A stretch of 6,869 nucleotides of DNA, from positions 59,718-66,586 of the forward strand of contig JAPJQL010000016.1 of the NCBI GenBank assembly GCA_030825115.1. Direction: 5' to 3'. The translations under genes were made by a program, and so were the position numbers. Below are positions 5,385 through 6,869 of this stretch, in pieces (position 1 is the stretch's first letter; every line of letters starts with the position of its first letter). The DNA comes from Lachnospiraceae bacterium. Its GTDB lineage: Bacteria > Bacillota > Clostridia > Lachnospirales > Lachnospiraceae. The notes below the pieces were generated by a model. The model did no database searches. It was not told the origin of the DNA and saw only the letters and a program-made list of their open reading frames with translations.

Positions 5385-6704
5385 ATGGGATTAGATACCG
5401 TGAAAAACAGAGAGGCGGTGAGGGATTATTATAGAGGGATGTACCAAGGTAAAGGTCGCATTTTTCTGACCACCCTTGTCAAACGTGATGGATTTGGGGA
5501 TGCGGGACAGTTGGGGTATCTCTATGATTACATTAGACAGGTTGTCGCAGCGAGCAGAGAGGTCCACACAATCGTTGTATCCACACACGTAGTTTCGGAT
5601 AAGAATATAATAGAAACGCTTGCCAAAGTTGAGGAAAGCAGTGGTATTTATCTGGAGTCGGAGGACAATCTCACTGCGGACAGTTTTTACGCCATCATAG
5701 ACAATCAAGTAAAGCAATCTTATGGAAAAGAGATATCTAACGATGATTATCTTTTGTTTTATCCCTATACATTACAGATATGCGGTGGATCAGGTGACTA
5801 TTTTTCCAAGAAGGGGGTATTCCCCAAAATCTTGTGTGTGAAGGAGATGGGAAACCTGTGTGTGAAGGAGATGGGAAACCTGGGTAAGAATATCTTCAAA
5901 ACCGGGGAGATGAACGATGGGATTGGCTATGGAGTCCCATGCTGGGAGGCTGTTGGCAGGGTGGAAAAATTCAGGAATACCTGGATTGTCAACTGTAAAA
6001 CCTTTACTCATAGAAAAAGTTTCAGCCAGGATAGCGAGGCCAGTATAAAAAAACTGAGAGAGAAGATATACGACATGGCAGTCCGATGTGGAGTTGAAAA
6101 CCTATATTTTTTGGGAGCCTGGGATAAAGAAGCCGGAAGGGCATATACAGGAGAGCCACATGTTGAATTTTGTGGGATGATGGCTTCTGGTGGACTTCGG
6201 GCGCTCATGGATAACATGCAGGACGGTTTGATTATTAGCGGCGGAGAGGGATTTTTTGCGGAGTCATTAGGCTCCCATGGAACAGGGGTCAGCGTTCTGT
6301 GCGGACATTATAATTACCAGTATTTGGAGATTGCGCATTCTTTGAAAGAACATGGAGAAAACCTTGTACAGGTACCGGAAGCAGAGCGGAGCCAATACCG
6401 CTTCTTTTACAATGAAACGAAAAAAGAATACCAGTATTTTGATGACGTAAATTATTATGATATCATAAGGGGGATTGAGACAGAGGTTGACCCCGATGAT
6501 ATACTGAGTTCCAATGACTGGCTGCCAGCTATATATTTACCCCTTTCCCTGAATGATTTGAATTTTAATGAGATAAAGATTCCGGGGAGATTTGGCGATG
6601 AGCAGAGTGCCTATCAGATGGCCTGTGATATTTTCAGAGATTTAAACGTTCAGTTTAAGGAAAACAGTTGGTTTTTACTTCTGGAAGACCTGTTAGGGCA
6701 ATAG
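5385..6704 (+). CDS. Unrecognised 439-residue cytosolic protein, possibly GT-B-like
   Basis: I do not recognise the family. No signal peptide, membrane segment or wall anchor is visible. What can be seen: a hydrophobic strand followed by a Gly/Asp loop and helix near the N terminus (IFLTTLVKRDGFGDAGQL, 26-43), then a strand IVVSTHVVSD (63-72). Later come GAWDKEAGRAYTGEPHVEFCGMM (about 244-266) and, after helix ALMDNM, the stretch DGLIISGGEGFFAESLGSHGTGVSVLCGH (280-308), with an acidic C-terminal third. The N-terminal 'GD' loop and the C-terminal SGGEGF...ES...G-x-SV pattern recall nucleotide-sugar-binding GT-B glycosyltransferases, but this is a weak resemblance and only inference. Cys and Tyr/Phe content is notable. 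Residues 151-166 are an exact duplication of an 8-residue unit. It stands alone between the kinase and the second tRNA-Gln; no clear terminator follows. Confidence 0.85.
   Translation: MGLDTVKNREAVRDYYRGMYQGKGRIFLTTLVKRDGFGDAGQLGYLYDYIRQVVAASREVHTIVVSTHVVSDKNIIETLAKVEESSGIYLESEDNLTADSFYAIIDNQVKQSYGKEISNDDYLLFYPYTLQICGGSGDYFSKKGVFPKILCVKEMGNLCVKEMGNLGKNIFKTGEMNDGIGYGVPCWEAVGRVEKFRNTWIVNCKTFTHRKSFSQDSEASIKKLREKIYDMAVRCGVENLYFLGAWDKEAGRAYTGEPHVEFCGMMASGGLRALMDNMQDGLIISGGEGFFAESLGSHGTGVSVLCGHYNYQYLEIAHSLKEHGENLVQVPEAERSQYRFFYNETKKEYQYFDDVNYYDIIRGIETEVDPDDILSSNDWLPAIYLPLSLNDLNFNEIKIPGRFGDEQSAYQMACDIFRDLNVQFKENSWFLLLEDLLGQ
5833..5882 (+). repeat. 24-bp in-frame tandem duplication
   Basis: Bases 5833-5858 are identical to 5857-5882 (period 24, just over two copies). 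The unit codes for CVKEMGNL twice in a row (residues 151-158 and 159-166). Perfect identity suggests recent slippage or recombination, helped by the TG-rich ends. Confidence 0.95.
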
Positions 6705-6773
6705 TCCTTGTTTGTCTGGAACATACTATCCTGAACGATCCTGAAAATAATTAAAAAATATCTGATAAACCAC

Positions 6774-6802
6774 TTGACCATATAAAGGTGATAGTGTATA
6801 AT
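6774..6802 (+). promoter_or_regulatory. Promoter of tRNA-Gln copy 2
   Basis: TTGACC (6774-6779), 17-base spacer, TATAAT (6797-6802), 17 bases before the tRNA: the same spacing as copy 1, but with different spacer and leader sequence. An A/T-rich tract (about 6743-6765) upstream may act as an UP element. Confidence 0.85.
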
Positions 6803-6819
6803 ACCATTTGTTCCGGTAT

Positions 6820-6869
6820 TGGGCTATCGCCAAATGGTAAGGCAACGGACTCTGACTCCGTCATTTCAA
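6820..6869 (+). tRNA. tRNA-Gln (anticodon CUG), 5' 50 bases, cut by window end
   Basis: All 50 bases are identical to the start of the tRNA-Gln at 4010. They include the 5' acceptor strand, D arm, full anticodon arm with CTG, the variable region and the first bases of the T stem. The 3' part lies beyond the window. Confidence 0.93.

Noticed and set aside
5833..5882. CRISPR-like or regulatory repeat
   Set aside because: It has only two adjacent copies without spacers, inside a gene and in frame; a simple tandem duplication explains it.
4010..6869. Mobile island integrated at tRNA-Gln (tRNA copies as att sites)
   Set aside because: Integration at a tRNA normally leaves one whole gene and only a 3' fragment. 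Here both copies have intact 5' halves and their own, different promoters, and no integrase lies between them.

Overview
The window looks like a chromosomal segment of a low-to-mid GC Firmicute, most likely a clostridium of the Lachnospiraceae type. The reasons are a cell-wall-anchored LPXTG surface protein, a class B sortase, a degenerate member of the Rpn/PD-(D/E)XK 'putative transposase' family (very common in gut Clostridia), strong AGGAGG-type ribosome binding sites and near-consensus sigma-A promoters. This placement is inference from family content; no species can be named from the sequence alone.

Layout. Bases 1-1985 hold the 3' part of a gene for a large modular surface protein: repeated beta-type modules, a glycine-rich linker, then an LPKTG sorting signal. 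A strong hairpin terminator follows at 2021-2065. Converging on it from the right (minus strand, 2249-2944) is a PD-(D/E)XK nuclease-family protein that appears to have lost about 40 residues, including part of its catalytic core, by an in-frame deletion, although its promoter is still near consensus. A divergent promoter region (2945-3093) then drives a class B sortase (3094-3948). A tRNA-Gln(CUG) gene with its own promoter follows almost directly (4010-4081) and ends in a perfect-stem terminator (4084-4131). Next come a free-standing ribokinase-like PfkB sugar kinase (4259-5149) and a 439-residue cytosolic protein that I do not recognise (5385-6704), which carries a 24-bp in-frame tandem duplication. 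The window ends 50 bases into a second tRNA-Gln(CUG) gene, identical to the first over those 50 bases but with different flanks and its own promoter.

How the genes may work together. The surface protein and the sortase could be enzyme and substrate at the cell wall, but they are separately transcribed and class B sortases often have special substrates, so this pairing is only a hypothesis. The sortase has no terminator of its own before the tRNA, so read-through into the tRNA and a shared terminator is likely. The kinase and the unknown protein are each preceded by their own leader region and share no visible pathway with their neighbours. I see no clear novel multi-gene system. The most useful leads are the unknown 439-residue protein with its fresh internal duplication, the internally deleted nuclease with a preserved promoter, and the paired tRNA-Gln genes bracketing 2.7 kb.
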